Source: Modestobacter marinus (GTDB taxonomy: Bacteria; Actinomycetota; Actinomycetes; Mycobacteriales; Geodermatophilaceae). Taken from it: a DNA stretch of 64,000 nucleotides. This document shows, piece after piece, positions 63,242 to 64,000 of this stretch. The notes below the pieces were generated by a model that saw only the letters and a list, made by a program, of their open reading frames with translations, was not told the DNA's origin and did no database searches. The position numbers were made by a program, and so were the translations under genes. The stretch lies in contig NZ_JAAMPA010000001.1 in the NCBI RefSeq assembly GCF_011758655.1, positions 186,001 through 250,000 on the forward strand. Direction: 5' to 3'. How positions within the stretch are numbered: position 1 is the first letter of the stretch; each line of letters opens with the position of its first letter.

Positions 63242-64000
63242 ATGGGCACCGAGGCAACGACCCAGCGCCGGACCGGCCGCCGCCCGGCGCACCGCATCGC
63301 CGGGGTGGTCGTGGCGGCGGCCCTCTGCCTGGGAGCGGCCCCCGGCGTCGCCGGGGCGACCCCGACCAACCCCTCCGACGAGCAGATCGGCGCCGCCCGG
63401 GCGCAGCAGGACGCCGCCGCGCAGCAGGTCGGCGCCCTCTCCGCCGAGCTCGCCACCGCCCAGGCCGAGGTGGACGCCGCCCGGGCCCGGTCGGCGATCG
63501 CGCTGGACACCTTCCAGGCACAACAGGCCGAGTACGAGGTCGCCCAGGCCACCGCCGACGCCGCCGCGGCCACCGCCGACCGGAGCGCGGCCGAGCTGGC
63601 CACCGCCCGCGCGGCCATCGCCGCCTTCGCCCGGCAGAGCTACCAGCAGGGCAGCACCTCCCCGACGCTGGAGGCGCTGACCACCGCCGACGGGCCGGCC
63701 CAGATGCTGGAGCGCGCCGCCCTCCTCGAGGCCGCCGGCGCCCACCAGGGCGACGTCGTCACCGAGGTGACGGCCGCCGAGGCTCGGGCCCGCGCCGACG
63801 AGACCGCTGCGCAGGCCACCCTGGCCGAGGCTGCGTCGCTGAAGCAGCAGGCCGAGGACGCGCTGGCCGCCGCCGCGGAGCTGGAGGCCGGCGCCCGGGC
63901 GCAGGCGTCCGGCCTGGCGGCCCGGCAGGCGACCCTCGAGCAGGACCTCGCCCGGGCCCAGCAGACCCTCCTCGGCCTGGAGGGCGCCCGCGCCGCCGCC
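63242..64000 (+). CDS. Secreted coiled-coil protein, probable NlpC/P60-type hydrolase (3' truncated)
   Basis: The frame is open from ATG 63242 to the end of the window (253 codons). A signal peptide covers about residues 1-40: basic RRTGRRPAHR, then a hydrophobic run, with probable cleavage after VAGA. A long Ala/Gln/Glu-rich coiled coil follows, interrupted by FARQSYQQGSTSPTLEALTT, which is typical of the N-terminal part of RipA/NlpC-P60 cell-wall hydrolases. The catalytic domain would lie beyond the window, so that assignment is inferred. Confidence 0.7.
   Translation, partial: MGTEATTQRRTGRRPAHRIAGVVVAAALCLGAAPGVAGATPTNPSDEQIGAARAQQDAAAQQVGALSAELATAQAEVDAARARSAIALDTFQAQQAEYEVAQATADAAAATADRSAAELATARAAIAAFARQSYQQGSTSPTLEALTTADGPAQMLERAALLEAAGAHQGDVVTEVTAAEARARADETAAQATLAEAASLKQQAEDALAAAAELEAGARAQASGLAARQATLEQDLARAQQTLLGLEGARAAA

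Overview
The window is about 72-75% G+C by eye, packed on both strands with genes that often start at GTG and overlap by 4 bp (ATGA, GTGA). It carries a mycothiol gene (mshB), the succinylase branch of diaminopimelate/lysine synthesis (dapC, dapD, dapE), an actinobacterial-type LexA box, DUF3117, an MT0933-type antitoxin and a carotenoid-type desaturase. This points to a chromosomal segment of a pigmented high-GC actinobacterium. A member of the Geodermatophilaceae (Blastococcus, Geodermatophilus or Modestobacter) is my best guess, but the genus cannot be fixed from the sequence alone. I see no rRNA, tRNA, CRISPR array, prophage or insertion sequence.

Layout. 1-9.0 kb: end of a luciferase-like flavin oxidoreductase, an ABC-2 exporter pair, a DUF2252 protein, an SOS-box-controlled DUF222/HNH nuclease, a Tat lipoprotein polysaccharide deacetylase and a CrtI-family desaturase. 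9-16.3 kb (minus strand): CPBP protease, a second ABC-2 exporter pair, a membrane protein, an unrecognised Rossmann-like protein, a small antitoxin-like protein, leucyl aminopeptidase and DUF3117. 16.3-33 kb: a core block (tag, DivIVA-like, LOG, dapE/dapD, dapC-fdxA, membrane protein-mshB) whose order, as I recall it, resembles the Rv1170-Rv1211 region of Mycobacterium tuberculosis. It is interrupted by accessory genes: EamA exporter, DUF2243 and CtaG, SRPBCC, lysozyme-like secreted protein, DUF1772/NmrA/AraC set, and a GAF-GGDEF-EAL protein. 33.2-39.5 kb: a complete five-gene peptide ABC importer. 39.9-44.6 kb: CsbD, a Nudix fusion, and a sulfur assimilation unit of Rrf2 regulator, cysteine-containing leader peptide, sirA, zinc ribbon, cysH and a pterin dehydratase. 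44.7-54 kb: an NTF2/FAD-oxidoreductase pair, tandem PhoX phosphatase paralogues, a DUF3037/HipA-like pair, DUF1990 and an FNT channel. 54.4-64 kb: a large catalase, an FNR-like reductase with a sulfite-oxidase-fold enzyme, the trimeric sdhCAB operon, a DCC protein, an SGNH hydrolase and the start of a secreted coiled-coil protein.

Regulation is unusually readable. At least eight genes have a TANNNT box 6-8 nt before the start codon, consistent with leaderless transcripts, and several more have a CANGAT variant. One of these boxes lies inside a perfect LexA palindrome. Four genes or operons (DUF2252, csbD, catalase, FNT) have GTTT/GTGT-N15-18-GGGTA promoters like those of general-stress sigma factors. 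The sulfite reductase operon has a cysteine leader peptide.

The least explained structures are: a pair of long hairpins at 33.0 kb with the same apex but exchanged, still complementary stems; a two-copy hairpin family at 57.3 and 61.6 kb; and a 23-bp tandem duplication that split an sdhA/sdhB stop-start overlap.
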